Below, one piece after another: positions 62,704-62,771 of a stretch of DNA of 62,771 nt; within the stretch, counting starts at the first letter, position 1; each line of letters opens with the position of its first letter. The notes beneath the pieces are model-generated. The model was given only the letters and a program-made list of their open reading frames with translations, did no database searches and had not been told where the DNA came from. The translations under genes were made by a program, and so were the position numbers. The stretch comes from Alphaproteobacteria bacterium (lineage in GTDB: Bacteria; Pseudomonadota; Alphaproteobacteria; Micavibrionales; Micavibrionaceae), in NCBI GenBank assembly GCA_028277665.1, contig JANQFU010000104.1, positions 1 to 62,771 of the forward strand. Direction: 5' to 3'.

Positions 62704-62771
62704 TTACAGAGTTTGCGTAACATGAGCCGGATGGAGGCGAGGCGCACGAAGGCAAGGGCGGAACGCGTCAG
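62677..62771 (-). mobile_element. End of an IS5-like insertion element (partial)
   Basis: On the minus strand, 62694-62771 reads as the last 25 codons of a transposase, ending ALAFVRLASIRLMLRKL then CNHS and stop, in keeping with the C-terminus of many IS5-family transposases. The sequence GAGTCCGTCCGGAAAC from 62677 could be the terminal inverted repeat, preceded by TTA as expected for YTAR targets. The element continues beyond the window, so this is a partial view. Confidence 0.6.

Overview
The window reads as a chromosomal segment of an alphaproteobacterium with mid-range G+C. The evidence is the alphaproteobacterial gene order dgt - SPOR protein - nagZ - scpA - scpB - tatA - tatB - tatC, a divergent uvrA/ssb pair with a GTTC-N7-GTTC (alphaproteobacterial LexA-type) box, an IalB-family protein, a divergent bamE/yceD pair and a DUF6481 protein. 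Dispersed palindromes of the type CGTCATTCC..GGAATGACG occur between genes. I cannot name the genus from sequence alone. No CRISPR array, rRNA or replication origin was seen.

Layout. 1-5.7 kb is a patchwork, lower-G+C flank: a broken IS1595-family transposase, a PilJ-type hybrid histidine kinase, a GNAT acetyltransferase, a phage-repressor-like HTH protein, tRNA-Ser(CGA) and a Nudix hydrolase. 5.9-21.4 kb is one long minus-strand block. In transcription order it encodes STAS - CheY - CheA - CheW - MCP - CheR - CheD - CheB - soluble MCP-like protein, then a partner-switching set (STAS antagonist, RsbW-like ATPase fusion, REC-SpoIIE phosphatase), and last a membrane LOV-PAS hybrid histidine kinase with REC and Hpt domains. 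Overlapping or closely spaced genes suggest that chemotaxis, partner switching and a putative blue-light sensor are expressed together. 21.7-28.2 kb holds an IalB-like protein, a large autotransporter, an alpha/beta-hydrolase lipoprotein and exonuclease III. 28.2-35 kb is the dgt-to-tatC block.

Directly after tatC, on the other strand, lie two paralogous proteins with twin-arginine signals (34.9-38.4 kb). One carries a His/Cys pair placed as in clan CD (caspase/separase-like) peptidases and the other has lost both residues. Palindromic repeats nested in outer inverted repeats surround them. 39-51.3 kb is mainly housekeeping: a COG2907-like FAD enzyme, uvrA, ssb, a DUF2059-like protein, gyrA, coaD, bamE, yceD and DUF6481. 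A DUF262/DUF1524 (GmrSD-like) putative restriction protein is lodged between gyrA and coaD.

From the initiator tRNA (51.6 kb) to 60.7 kb there is a restriction-modification island: a helicase-nuclease (Res), a RhuM-family protein, an unrecognised protein, a beta-class adenine methyltransferase (Mod), a RelE-like remnant and a truncated tyrosine recombinase. A 60-bp segment spanning the end of res is duplicated at the end of rhuM, each copy supplying a Shine-Dalgarno and ATGA junction to the next gene. The last 2 kb hold an outer-membrane beta-barrel protein with a strongly structured, terminator-ended sequence in its 5' leader, and a GHKL ATPase gene that appears truncated by an IS5-like element running off the window.
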